Shown here in pieces: positions 11,165 to 24,000 of a stretch of DNA of 64,000 nucleotides. Origin of the DNA: Nyssa sinensis (lineage: Eukaryota > Streptophyta > Magnoliopsida > Cornales > Nyssaceae). The stretch lies in assembly GCA_008638375.1 (NCBI GenBank), contig CM018036.1, positions 14,122,328 to 14,186,327 on the forward strand, in the 5' to 3' direction. The position numbers and the translations under genes were made by a program. The notes beneath the pieces were generated by a model, which was given only the letters and a program-made list of their open reading frames with translations, was not told the DNA's origin and searched no databases. The stretch's first letter is position 1; each line of letters begins with the position of its first letter.

Positions 11165-13492
11165 CCCCCACCCTCTCCCTTAGTGTATGGTACTTCCGAC
11201 GATATGATCGCGTGGAATAAACTTAAAAGCAGCACCTTGGCATCAAGTTTCAAGACTCAGGGAGAGAAATTATTCCAAAAAGGAAATGTGAGAGAGAAAG
11301 AGACAGAGAGAGGTGGCATCAGATTAGGAAGATGACAGAGAAGAATCTGGCCTCATATTTCAAGTTGATTCACTTAAGCACTCGTTGATTGGCCATTACA
11401 TCTTGTCATCTGTGTTGATATGGTTGTACAGTTGGTGTTTTATATTCCATACTTTTTTCATTCTCTCCCTTCCACCGATTCCACCATTCACCATTAATTA
11501 TACGCCATTAGAATAACTTAAAAGCTAAATAAAATTACTAAAGCTAAAGCGAATGACTATTTGAAAATTCTTTTAATTGGGTACTTGTTAAAAAGTTAAA
11601 AATTTTAAAATCAATTTATTTATATTTTACAAAATTGTTTCTAAGATTTTTTAAACAAATCTTAAAATATAATAATGTTTTTATTAAAATTTCATTAAAA
11701 TCAATATAACTTTTGTTCTAATAGTTTATAATTATTCACATCAATACTTCAAATTATAAGATACCAATGTCTCAAATTTGAAGATAATTTTTTTTTTATT
11801 CTCAATGATTGAGAATGCTAGTTAAAAAAAATAATAATTGTTCTGTCAAAAAATAATATTTCACTTTTAAAATAAAAATATTAAAAATTATTTTTTTAAT
11901 ACTATAACACAACTAAAATTTAATTTTAATAAGACTAAAAACTTTTATGATTAGAGTTGGTCTTATATGATATGCTTATGTCATGGCTTCAACAACCATA
12001 ACCAACGGGACTTCCACCTTGTCTTCATATTTTATAACGTAAATGGCGAGAGTTGTAGTCTCAAGATCCTCATGAACGATATATGTCGGAAAAGTTTTTG
12101 AGTGTATCAGGTCCACCCCAACGATCATAACATGATATTCATATAATAAAGTTATAAAGTCATGTCTGATATGAAATAATGTTAATATATATAATTTTGA
12201 GTAAAAGTACACATCTTTCTTGAGATTTTTAACAATTAATACTAGTCTCTTCCTTTTTTATTGACAAATTACATATACCTTACTTCAATCAAATTTTTTA
12301 ATCAAAATAACGAAACTGGTTATTTTAATTTATTTTATTTTTTGTATTTTTTTCAATTTTGACCAATTTTTATATTTTTTTCATTTTCAAATAAATATTA
12401 ATTAAAATTTTAAACTTATTTTTATATAAAATAAAAATAAAATATTTACTTTAAATTTATTTTTATATAAAATATAAAAAAATTAAAAAAAGTTAGATAT
12501 ATATATTTTGAAACAGCAATCCAAATACAGCATGCTAACACAAATTAACACGTTTGCTATGTGAGCGTGCATGGTTCGAGATGAGCCCGGTATGGTTTAG
12601 CCTTTTAGCTTATAGCATTCAGTCCAGATTGTGTCGGCGGCCCACATGGAATGTTACTTTCTCGGATCATTGTGTATTTGTCCTCAAAGAATTTAACAGC
12701 CCTACGAGAACAAGCTAAAGCCATTTTAGAGTTCATATCTAACGGATAAGATCCTTTTTGAAAGATTTAATTAATAAAATACTCATTCTAATAGCATTTC
12801 TAATTTTTATTTGAGTTAAGAGTTGTTTGGCCTCCAAGTATTAGTGACTTTATTATTAGTTAATTTATGTTAGTTATATTTTTGTTGTAAAAATTTTTTT
12901 TTTTTTTATTGTAAAACAACTTATGAATTACCTATTATTTTATATATATTTTTTGATGAGTAATTTATTCCTTTCATTTGACTTTAAAAAAGTACAACTA
13001 ATCCAATTATTAAACTAAAAAAATATATATATATATATATAAAATATATTAAGCTATCAAAAAGTGTTCCATTTTGACTTTGACCTATTAAAATTGCACC
13101 ATTTGATAAATATAACTTTATTCTATTAAAGATTTTCTAAAAGAAATAGAGAATATCATTTTGATAAAAAATAATTTTTTATATTTAAAGTTTTTTAAAA
13201 CCAATAGAGAATATATTTTAAAAAATTTATATGTATCAAAAGTATATTTACCGAAAATAATACAATTATAATAGGTTTTAAATTCTATTACTTATTAATT
13301 TAAAATGACACTAAAACTTCTAAATGAATAACGTGTTGATTTTTTATTTAATTTATTTTAGAGTGGATTCAGTGCACGAAGTTTTTACTATTGTAGAATT
13401 TGGGAGAGAGTCCGTAATCTTCATGTCACAACAAAATAATTTTACCATTACTTCAATTGTTGCAGATAATTTGCAACAAAGAACAAAAGAAA
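11165..13492. other. intergenic, asparaginase 5' flank and AT-rich DNA
   Basis: Bases 11165-11335 are the 5' flank of the asparaginase gene, with a GA-rich tract on the plus strand near 11290-11320 (CT-rich in the sense direction). From about 11500 to 13490 the DNA is strongly AT-rich, with a TA run near 13025-13042. No coding structure is supportable. Confidence 0.5.
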
Positions 13493-13841
13493 TGTGAGTC
13501 AATTAAACCAAGTTAGTATAGTTTTAGTAGGACTCTTAATGTTAAGTCTTAATAGTAGTAGTAAAATTTGATATGTTTTATCCTAATAGAACTAGAAGTC
13601 TTTATCCTAATGAGAATAGTATTATTAATTTGAATAGGATTAGAAGTCTTAATTGTATTAGAATTAGATTTTATAATATATATATATATATATATGTGGG
13701 CACTGTATGCAAGGGTGTAATGGCCTCAAAAGTTCTGCCATGTTAAAAAAAAAGCTTGATGCTTGATTGAGTTTTTTTTCAATAAAATATATTATTTTGC
13801 TTTGTTTCATTCTGATCTATGAAAAATTTATAGATTCAACA
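13493..13841 (+). repeat. 5' LTR of copia element (349 bp)
   Basis: It starts TGTGAGTCAATT and ends GATTCAACA, with a (TA)n tract near 13676-13695. It is flanked on the left by the AGAAA target duplication and on the right by the primer site. It is homologous throughout to 17987-18342. Confidence 0.95.
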
Positions 13842-13843
13842 AT

Positions 13844-13855
13844 TGGTATCAGAGC
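13844..13855 (+). other. primer-binding site for initiator Met-tRNA
   Basis: TGGTATCAGAGC, two bases after the LTR, is the typical plant copia primer site. Confidence 0.93.
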
Positions 13856-13877
13856 CTGATTTTTTTAGTTCGTGAAG

Positions 13878-16800
13878 ATGTCTTCACTTATTTGTACGGT
13901 TTACAAATTTGATGGGAAATCTCCTTTTCATATTTGGAAGAGTGCGATGATGACCTTTTTTTATTCAAGTAGTTTGATGATGAAATTCATTAAGGAAGAG
14001 CTTGTAGCAGATGTAGATGAGCCAACAAGGCATGTACACTTCAAAACTTTAAATTGCATTCATCAAGTTTTAGATATTTCTGTTCTTAGTAAAATTGTCC
14101 ATGTTCAGTCTGCGAAACAAGCATGGGATATTTTTAAAAAAATATATGTTGGTGTTGATAAGGTGAAAAAGACTAGATTACAAAAACTACATAGAGATTT
14201 TGAGTTGTTGCAGATGAAAAAATCAGAAACTATTTCTGATTATTTTTCACGGACCGCGGCACTTGTTAATGAGATGAGGACTAATGGTGAACAAATAGCA
14301 GACTGTCAAATAATTGCAAAATTCTTCGAAGCTTGACACTGCGGTTTGAATATAAAGTGACTACTATTGAAGAGTTTGCTAACTTGGAGTCCATGAAAAT
14401 GGATGAATTACAGGATTCGTTGACCGTTCATGAACAACGCTTGAATGAGAGATCAAAAAATTCAGTTGAAGAAGCTTTGTAAGCTTAATTAAATTTTAAG
14501 AATGAAAAAGGCGAGTCTCAGAATAATGCAATATTTAATCAACGTTTTCAAGACTACCAAAATAGAGGGCAGAATCACAACAATAGAGGAGGCAAAGGCA
14601 ATAATGGGCAAAACAGATCTGGTGGAGGAAGAGACAGAGGCAACCAGTGGCAGAACAATAATCAGTGGTAGAATAATAATTAGCAACATAGACCAGTCTA
14701 AGTAAGAGGGGAAGGTAACAATTCTAATCCACAATCTCATAAATCCAATATTCAATGTTTTAATTGTGGCAAGTTTGGGCATAAAAAATTTGATTGCAGA
14801 TCTAGAAGGCCGAATAATAGAGATCATCAAGTTAATCTTGCTAAAAATAATCCTGGTGATAATAATGAAGTAGATACCATGTTACTGGCTTGTAATGTTG
14901 TGGATAATGATGATGGTATTAAGTGGTATTTAGATACTGGCTGTAGTAATCACATGTGTGGTAAGAAATACATGTTTTTTGATTTGGATGAGTCCGTTCG
15001 ATCAGAGGTAAAGTTTGGAAATAATTCAAAGATACCTGTGATGGGTAAAGGCAGAATAGCAATCAGTTTGAAAAATGGGTCTCACAAGTATATTTCAAAT
15101 GTGTTTTATGTACCAGGTTTGCAACAAAATTTATTGAATATGGGGCAACTTTCAGAGAGAGGTTATGATATACGATCCAAGATGGAGTTTGCACAATCAA
15201 TGATGATCGTTTGGGGCTAATAGCAAAGGTAAACATGACTCCAAATTGTTTATTTCCATTGAGTATTAAATGTGAGAATTTACCTTGCTTTAGTTCTATG
15301 ATTAATGATGATAGTTGATTATGGCATATGCATTTTGGGCACTGTGAATTTTGGCAGTCTCAATTTCCTTGCTAGAAAACATTGGGTTTCTAGTTTACCT
15401 ACTATTGATATCACAAATAGAGTTTGTGAAACTTGTGTTATAAGAAAGAAACATAGAGATGTTTTTTCTACAGGAAATTCATGGAGAGCCAAGAGGCCTT
15501 TGGAGTTGATACACTCAGATTTATGCTCAGTGGAGGTACCTTCTAATGGTGGCAGTAGGTACTTTATTACATTCATTGATGATTTTAGCAGAAAAGCCTT
15601 GGTTTATTTTTTGCAACATAAATCTGATGCTTGTGATACTTGTAAAAAATTCAAGGCCTATGTTAAAAAGCAAAGTGGATTTCAAATTAAAACTTTGAGA
15701 ACTAATAGGGGTACAGAGTATCTTGTTTGTGATGATTTTTTGGAGAAACATGGTATTAGGCGTCAATTGATTGCTAGATATACTCCACAGCAAAACGGAG
15801 TGGCAGAAAGAAAGAATAGAACTGTTATGGATATGGTTAGATGCATGTTGAAATTTAAAAATTTGCCTAAAGGATTTTAGGCTGAAGCAGTTGCTTATGT
15901 TATTTATGTTTTGAATATGTGCCCCACTAGAAGTGTTTCTAACAAAAACCCGTAGGAAGCTTGGAGTAGACAAAAGCTTATCCTTAAATACCTAAGGGTG
16001 TTTAGATGAATTGCATATGCTCATATGCCATATCATCTTAGAAAGAAACTTGATAATAGAGGTGAAAAGTGTATTTTTATTGGCTATAGTTAATTGTCAA
16101 AAGCCTACAAGTTGTATAATCCAATAACAGAGAAGGTGATTATTAGTCATGATGTGCCTTTTGATGAGCAAGGAGTTTAGGGATTGGTCTCAAAATGATC
16201 AAATCCAGCCAGCTTGAACTTTCAATAATACAGATCCGCAGATTGAAATACAGAGTGAGCCTCAGATTAGTGATCCCCCATGTTCAGATGTGTCATCACC
16301 TCATGCAAAGTCCTCTAGGGGTCCTCAATGCTAGCGCTACTTGCCTGCTCGCTTACAGGATTATGTTGTTGGTAGTGATAATGAGCTAACTAATGAAGAT
16401 TTGGTGAATTTTGTTTTATTTGCAGATTGTGATCTAGTGAATTTTGAAGAAGCCTCTCATGATGATCATTGGATTAAAGTTATGGATGATGAGATCCATG
16501 CAATTGAGAAGAACAACACATGGCAACTTACTACTCTTCTTAGTGGTAAGAAACCAATTGGTGTAAAGTGGGTGTACAAGATAAAGTACAGGCCCAATGG
16601 TGAGGTAGATCACTTTAAAGCAAGATTGGTGGCTAAGGGTTACAAACAAAAGCCATGTATTGATTATTTTGAGGTATTTGCTCATATTGCTAGACTTGAT
16701 ACAATTCATATGTTTGTTTCTCTTGCTGCTCAAAATAATTGGAGAATTTTTCAAATGGATGGCAATAATCTGCGTTCTTGAATGGTGTACTTAAAGAAGA

Positions 16801-17960
16801 GGTTTATGTTGAGCAATTTGCCGGCTATGTGATAAAAGGGCATGAAAACAAAGTCTTTAGATTAAATAAGGCCTTGTATGGATTGAAGCAAGAGCCTAGA
16901 GCGTGGTATACACCCATTGACTCTTATTTTGTTGAGCATGGTTTTAAGAGATGTCCTTATGAGCATACTTTATATGTCAAGTCTAATTCCCATGGTGATA
17001 TTCTTATTGTGTGCTTATATGTTGACGATTTGATATTTACTGGCAATAATCTAAAGTTGATTTTAGAATTCAGGGAGGCTATGATAGCTCACTTTAAGAT
17101 GACAGATATGGGACTAATGTCTTATTTTCTTGGCATTGAAGTTGTTCAAACAGATGGTGAAGTTTTTATTTCACAGAAAAAGTATGCTAGTGATATTTTG
17201 AAAAGGTTCAGGATGGACAAGTCCAATCTAATTCTGACTCCAGTTGAGGAGAGGTTGAAGTTGGTGGGAGATGGTACATATGATCTTGTAAATCCAACCT
17301 ACTTTAAAAGGTTGGTAGGAAGCTTGAGATATTTGACTTCTACTAAGCCAGATATTGTGTTTGATGTTGAGTTGATTAGCAGATTTACGGAAGACTCCAC
17401 ATCAATCTCACTTGCAAGCTGCTAAACAGATTTTGTGATACATTCGAGGTACGCAAAGTGATGGTATTTTTTACTCATCCTCTAACAGTTTGGAACTTGT
17501 TAGATATATAGATAGTAATTGGGCAGGTGATACTGAGATACGAAAGAGTACTTCAGGATATGTCTTTCATCTTGGTTCTGGTGTATTTTCTTAGTTTTCT
17601 AAAAATTAGCAAGTTGTTGCTCTTTTAACAGCAGAGGCAGAGTACATTGCAGTAGGGAATACTGCTACTTAAGCAGTTTGGATACGCCGAATGCTTGATA
17701 TTCTACAACACAAGCAGAATGGACCTACAACAATATTTTGTGATAGCAAGTCAGCTATTTCATTGACGAAGAATCCAGTTTTTCATGGGAGAAGCAAGCA
17801 CATTGATATCAAGTTTCACTTCATTCGTGACTTGGTGAATGACATGGAGATCTAGCTTAGAATTTTGTCTTTCTGAAAAACAAGTTGCAGATATTTTTAT
17901 AAAGCCGCTCAAAACAAATGCTTTTTTGAAGTTGAAGAGATTACTTGGCATGATGAAGCT
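13878..17960 (+). pseudogene. copia gag-pol pseudogene
   Basis: Gag starts at 13878 (MSSLICTVYKFDGKSPF) and stops early at 14334. A knuckle with spacing C-X2-C-X4-H-X4-C lies at 14756-14797, and the protease motif WYLDTGCSNHMCG at about 14924-14960. The integrase zinc finger and core lie at 15305-15990; the core is cut by a stop at 15880 where Trp is expected. RT begins near 16470, frameshifts near 16770, and retains the YVDD catalytic box (YVDDLIFTGNN, about 17020-17050). RNase H lies at about 17480-17870, with stops at several former Trp and Gln codons. It cannot yield a full polyprotein but could be mobilised in trans. Confidence 0.92.
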
Positions 17961-17973
17961 TGAAGAACTTAGT

Positions 17974-17986
17974 TTAAGGGAGGCAA
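17974..17986 (+). other. polypurine tract
   Basis: Purine-rich TTAAGGGAGGCAA lies immediately before the 3' LTR, the expected site of plus-strand priming. Confidence 0.8.
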
Positions 17987-18342
17987 TGTGAGCCAATTAA
18001 ATCAAGTTAGTATAGTTTTAGTAGGACTCTTAATGTTAAGTCCTAGTAGTAGTAAGATTTGATATGTTTTATCCTAATAGGACTAGGAGTCTTTATCCTA
18101 ATGGGAATAATATTATTAGTTTGAATAGGATTAGAAGTCCTAATTGTACTAGGATTAGATTTTATATAATCTATATATATATATATATATATATGTAGGC
18201 ACTGTATGCAAGGGTGTAATGGCCTCAAAAGTTCTGTCATGTTAAAAAAAAAAAACTTGATGCTTAATTGAGTTCCTTTTCAATAAAATATATTATTTTA
18301 CTTTGTTTTGTTCGGATCTATTAAAAATTTATAGATTTAACA
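17987..18342 (+). repeat. 3' LTR of copia element (356 bp)
   Basis: It starts TGTGAGCCAATT and ends GATTTAACA. It is homologous to the 5' LTR, with a longer (TA)n run (about 18170-18194) and a longer A run. The AGAAA target duplication follows. Confidence 0.95.
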
Positions 18343-18812
18343 AGAAACAATGTTGATAGTTGCCATATTTGTATCCACATGTTTTTCTCTCCCTACATGC
18401 AGTTGAGAATTATAACCTAATCAATAGTCATTATGGATAATAATCAACATTGTAAATTGTAACTCCCTTTTTCTTTCAAATTCAAATTCCCCTTCCCAAC
18501 CTTCTCTCGTCTTGCCATTCAGCTACTCTCTATCTCTCTCTCTCTCTCCGTACGGTTGAAAGAAGAAGAAAATGTGGACACACTGGACATTTACGAAGCC
18601 TTTAGGCAATTAAGCAAGAATTCCATTCCATATTTTGATTTGCAGCAAAAGCAACTTAGGCATATGAAACAATTAGACCATTTTGTTAATTACTATTAAG
18701 AACATGTTTTATAGATTACAATTTGATCATTTTGAATCAATTTTATATGTTCGGGTAGATGAGGGAACCAGATACATTTTGCTCTTCATTAGCTCAAGTG
18801 CCTACTAGAACA

Positions 18813-19068
18813 ATGGGTGAGAGTAGAAACCGAGAGACAGATGCAAAAATGCTTAGAAATAACAGGTGCAACCAAGAGATGAGAGAATTGGTTCGAGAAA
18901 AAGGGCAGTGATGGCTCGAGCTGGCCACGTTTTGCTGACGAAGATTATATTGTCTTCTGCTTCAGGAGGATGGAGCGATCCAAGTAGCAAAAGATGAGAA
19001 ATCAGAGGCATCGAATCAGGTAGATCGTGTGAACAGAGGGCGAACTTCAAGGCCTGTCAATAGGGAGG
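18813..19068 (+). pseudogene. small decayed coding remnant, unrecognised
   Basis: Starting at the ATG at 18813 (MGESRNRETDAKMLRNN...), the frame opens well but ends at TGA after KGQ. One base over, the reading continues as KKGSDGSSWPRFADEDYI then VFCF. After another one-base shift it runs EDGAIQVAKDEKSEASN... RPVNRE to a GTGAGT at 19069, a plausible splice donor. A plausible acceptor (cataatgcag, ending 19299) opens a further 62-codon stretch that ends at 19488. The amino-acid composition looks like a real small plant protein with two compensating single-base shifts, or a gene whose exon limits I cannot resolve. I cannot name the family. Confidence 0.35.
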
Positions 19069-19487
19069 TGAGTGATGAGCATGGAACTGTTTAATTGTCA
19101 TGTTCTTTGGTGTTCTTTAATTTCATCAAACTTGATAAAGAAAAGAACTTCTTTGGTGCATTCTATTTTTCCTTTGGTTTTGGGGGAAAAAGCAGCTTAT
19201 TTCTGTAAAAGTTACGTATAAAATCTTGATATATGATTTTAGTTATAGTAATTATTCATGTTATACACAACTTATTTATAGCCTTTTTAACATAATGCAG
19301 ATTGCGTTGGGAATGGGCATGCAGTCCTGTACAAATGCCCAAATCACAAAGCCCGCACTTGAGGAAGAACAAGGGCTGCTGTCTGCGTTTTCACTGTTGT
19401 ATTTTCTGAAATCTCTCTCTTTCGACTTAATCGATAAGAATGGCATTATTTCTAGTAGATGGGTTATGTCAAGTTTCAGCATCAGGT

Positions 19488-19603
19488 AGGCTATTTCAAA
19501 TGAATAAAGACTTGCGCAATGACCTAAACAAAGCTTGCTATATATCTCTAAGAGGGATAAGCTTGCGGATAGTTAGAGATATTCAGGATTTAGCTAATCA
19601 TAC

Positions 19604-19641
<38 letters not shown>

Positions 19642-19815
19642 GGAAAGTGAATAATCACAGTAATATACATCCACACTTTAGAAGCGTTACAAAAACCATT
19701 CATTAATTACTGTGATTATTCAGTTTCATAGTACATGTACATACGAGCAACTACAAAAGTTCGCACTTTGCAGTCCCCTTCGTAGTTTGTAAGGTCCACC
19801 AAAAGTTCCAAAAAT

Positions 19816-19856
<41 letters not shown>

Positions 19857-20998
19857 ACATACACACATACATATATATATATTTTGAAACCCTCCATGCT
19901 TCAGAAGTATTAGAAAAAAACAAAAAATATTCATTTAATTACTGTGATTATTCAGTTTCATGGTACATGTATAAACCAGCAACTACAAAAGTCACTTATT
20001 CAGTTTCATGGTGCATGTACAAACAAACAACTACTTTGAAGTGACTTAATAGGCCTTTCTCAAGCAGAGGAGGTCAAAAAGCAGCTTTCCAAGTTGCCCC
20101 TCTTAAGGCCTCAGCCTCATTGATCAGATGGTCTTCCTAGTTCCTACTGTCTTTTATTAACAATATTGAGATAGTGTGGATACTCAGATATTACTACTTC
20201 CTCTCTTTCCTTAACAAGATTGTTTCTAAAATCCTTAACAAAAGAGGGCCCCTGTCAGAGGCTTTTCACCAAGTAACCTTAAAATTGGTGGCCATATGTT
20301 TATTAGCTTGATACTTGCTCTTGGGATAGAACATTAGGAATTTCTATATGGAGTTTGAAGACTACCTACAAAAGAATGAAGATTAAGGGAAAAAATAATA
20401 ATAATAACCAATTAAAAAATAATAATAATAATATTAATAACAACCCTACACCAATACTTGGGTTCATTTCAACCACAAATTCTTCCATAACAAACAAACC
20501 TGGATTTTAATATTGCAATCCTGAAATCCCAGAAAAGGAATAAAGAACCCTCAACACTTACATAGAATGCAGCTGCAAGCAATGGAGTTGGGTCCCCTCT
20601 AGGAGGCAATCGTCCACTGACTTAATAACTAATTGGCCTCATAGAGCACTCTCTCTCTCTCTCTCTCTGTGGGTTTTGTTTTGCGTGGGGGGTTGGGGTT
20701 AAAAGTTGAAATACAAAAAATTGAAGGTATTTTTCAATTAAAACAACAAAAAAAAATCCATGAGCCAGGATGCTTTCCAAATATAACACACCCATCTCCA
20801 AACCAGTTTTAGCAAGTGACATGAACCCCATATACCAGCACAATTTCAAACACTTGTCACATTAGACATTTGAAAACATGAGACTTACAAAAGGTGGAAA
20901 AACAATGGGCTCAATCTTGAGTCAATAATGATATAATTATCAACAACTAGCCACAATTAATATCGCAGAGGCAGCATGCTATATAATACCTCAAGAAG
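19488..20998. other. intergenic with TA arrays and an imperfect duplication
   Basis: It contains (TA)n runs near 19606-19636 and 19822-19847, an imperfect direct duplication at about 19669-20035, a TAA-rich tract near 20396-20440 and a (CT)n run at 20648-20668. The right end is the 3' flank of MPB2C. No gene is supportable. Confidence 0.5.
19669..20035. repeat. imperfect direct repeat, ~232-bp spacing
   Basis: A block containing 'ttactgtgattattcag' then 'tttcat.gtacatgta' and 'caactacaaaagt' occurs near 19669-19765 and again near 19895-19998. A third partial copy (ttattcagtttcatgg) follows at about 19998-20035. The TA/CA microsatellite sits between the copies. Confidence 0.65.
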
Positions 20999-21014
20999 CT
21001 AGTGAGCAAGTGCT

Positions 21015-24000
21015 TCACCAGGAGCCCTTGGAATCCCAACATTGGGCACAGCCCTTGCTGGCCTTTATGCCATTGGTTCTGAGTACAAATGACTGAAGGT
21101 GTAACCTTGCACTCGCGGCAGCAGCAATAGAATCTTCATCTTGCCTTTCTTTTGCAGCAGCAACAGCAGCAATGTAAGCTTCTCTTGCCACCTCCATTTT
21201 CTGCATCTCCATCTCATCCAAATCATCCTGTTCAAAACAAATTAGACTTTTCAATTAGCAGTTCCAAATCTATTCTCATCAAGACCTGCTAGCAACCAAC
21301 TGGCCAATTACTTGTTAACTGAGATGTGATGCAAATAGATATGATAAAACTAATAAATGTGTAATTAGCATGGTCATATAAAGTATTTATCATGAAGAAC
21401 TGATAGTTAACTTTATTCTCCTAAAATTTACCAATGGTAACATATAGTTTATCTAAGACACAGCAATACAGACACCAGCCCCCCACACCACAAAAAAAAT
21501 GACCATAAAAATAAAGACAATAAAAGTTGGTTTGGGGGGGGGGGGGGGGGGGGGGGGGATGATCTTACTATATAAGGTACACAATCCAAATGATAAGGTG
21601 TGACATCATAATCTTCGGAAGATATAGTGGAATCACTCTTTTCCAAGCCTTCAAATAACTGCATAAATGATGAAATCTCCCCTCGCATGGAATTAAGATC
21701 GTCCTGGAGCTTCTCCACTTTTCTGTTGGAAGTCATTGCTTCCCATTGTAACTTCTCCAAGGCTGCTTGTTTGTCAGCAAGCTTAATCTATGGTAAATGA
21801 TAGCTATTAGCAATGATATGAGACAAACTCTAATAAAAGATCAAGCAAAAGATATGAGAGAGAAGAAAACCAATTCCCACAAAAATTACCACATGAACAC
21901 ACCATACCAGAAAAACTCACTCTCATAAAGGAGTCATAAAAAATGAAAAGCAATTGATTTTGAAGTGACACAAATATGAGTGGGTAAATTCTATTCACTC
22001 TTGAAAAAAGCATATAGGTGGCAAGACTCCTAATCAAGACTGAGCAATTAGATGATAGGTAGACTTAGACTAAGCATGCTTAGTTCTGCAAGGGAGCCAG
22101 AACTCAGTTTTCTATAGCACAGTCACCTACTGTTCATAAGAAAACAAAGAAAATAAATAAGCATGTGCACTATATTTATTTCTGAAATCTCTGAAGAGTT
22201 AGTTTCATTTATCAATTAGTTAAGTTATTTATCAATAAACTCACTTGGATATAGGAAAGGCAATATACAAATAAGAAAATTAAAACAAAAGCAAACAAAC
22301 ACGCCTTAAAGGATAACTATCAACACTCTCTAGGCTATCATGTGATGTATGGCATAACCACTGCTGGGTAAAATTACCCTTTGGTATGAAGAAAACTATT
22401 GTCATGTCATGCAGCAAAGTAATGAAGAAAACTACTCTCTCTTTCTATCTATGTTAACTTGTGCTGGATATTACAACATTTTTTTTTTATTTTGCAAACG
22501 AAGGACATTACTACCAGCTGGTATGTAATGTGACTCTTTGGTTAAAACGACTCAATAACTAATTTGACACTTAGTTATGCATGTGAGAAAGGTATGTGAA
22601 TAATTTTATCAAAATCATGTGATCAAATAATTTCCACCATTGAAGCTTCAGAATTGTCCAAAAATTAAAATAAATACAATATAAGAATTCATTGCACTAC
22701 TAATTCCATAGAATATGAGAAAACAACATGCAAAGTGCACTGCAATAATCCAACAAGAAAGCCACACTCGGGCATTGAATAAGTTGCTAAATGATTGAGA
22801 ATCTAAATATTTAGAAAAAGGGCACACAAGAATTAGTTGCGCACCTTTGCATCAGAGAGTTGTAGCTGGGTAGACTTAATAATAGAGTCCTTTTCCACAG
22901 CCTGGATGTTTCAGTTCATCAAGTTTTACATGAATGGAAGTCATCTGGTTCTTTGAAATCTCTGCTGATTGCAAGAGCTCATCTTTCTCTAATAATTGCT
23001 TCTGTAGATCCTTCACTTGTTCCCTCAATGAAATCAACTCTTCTCTGTCCCTTTCTGTTGGTAACGCCCTTGAGGAGAAAATTGAGAAGCCATCGGCACA
23101 TCCATCTTGGTTATCGCCAGCGTTCTTTCCTTGGTCCTTGTCTCCATGATCCCTCCGCTTTTTTGTCGGAATAGATTGAGCTACATTTTTCCCTTTCGGT
23201 TCAGTAATCTACAACAATACAGAAAAAGTACAAACCTAAATATGGTTACTAATCAATGATAGTAAAGTAACCCAGCAACCAAATGATCCTAAACAGAAAG
23301 ACTGTGTGCGCCAAATATCAATACCATTGAATGAGTTTTAGCCATCTAATTGGTAACACTTTCCAAATAGTGAATTTTACAGGGTTTTCCACCAACAAAT
23401 GAAAAACAGTAAATCAAATGGCTGAGAGTTATACGACTATCCAAACACTTAAAAGACGTAGATTCTAATTGGATCATTTTATATGTGATGAATCAATCTT
23501 ACCATTTTTCAATATTCACAAGAAGTTACAACAATTAAAAAACAAAAAGCCAGTCCCCAGTGCACGAGGCTCCTGCCACTGCAGGGTATGGGTTAGATAT
23601 ACGCAACATTATGCCCCCAAGAGGAGGGGCTGAAACTATAGTTGCAAAAATTTTATATTTACTTAGCATCTTCTTATAGGTACCACAATTTGTGCTTTTG
23701 TCTTTCTTCAGTTAATATACTATTTTAAGGCCCCAAACAACAAACTTTTTTTTTGATAAGTCCCCAACAAATGAACTTACATGATTAAGATCAGAGAATA
23801 TTGTGTGACTCATCATTTGTATTTATAATCTTTACTATGAAAATCTAGAAATCTTCATTATTGCTCAGAGAATCACATTCTGAAATTATGAAGATTAATT
23901 CTTGTGAAACATTTCGTTTTAGTATCTTGTCATGTAGACCCATAGACTACCACCTGCAAATTCCACAGTTCAGTTGACGTGTCACTAGATCTTTCACGAA

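Larger units (their letters stand above)
13493..18342 (+). mobile_element. Ty1/copia LTR retrotransposon, complete but decayed (4.85 kb)
   Basis: It is bounded by LTRs of 349 and 356 bp that begin TGTGAG and end AACA, with an exact 5-bp target duplication AGAAA at 13488-13492 and 18343-18347. Inside are a Met-tRNA primer site, gag, zinc knuckle, protease, integrase, RT, RNase H and a polypurine tract, in copia order. By eye the LTRs differ at roughly 25-30 positions plus small length changes in T and TA runs, so the insertion is not recent. Stops and shifts interrupt the polyprotein. It sits between the asparaginase and MPB2C genes. Confidence 0.96.

Noticed and set aside
11976..12212. 78-residue minus-strand frame with a protein-like middle (HEDLETTTLAIYVIKYEDK)
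   Set aside because: No recognised family, no splice or promoter support, AT-rich surroundings; possibly a gene relic but not supportable.
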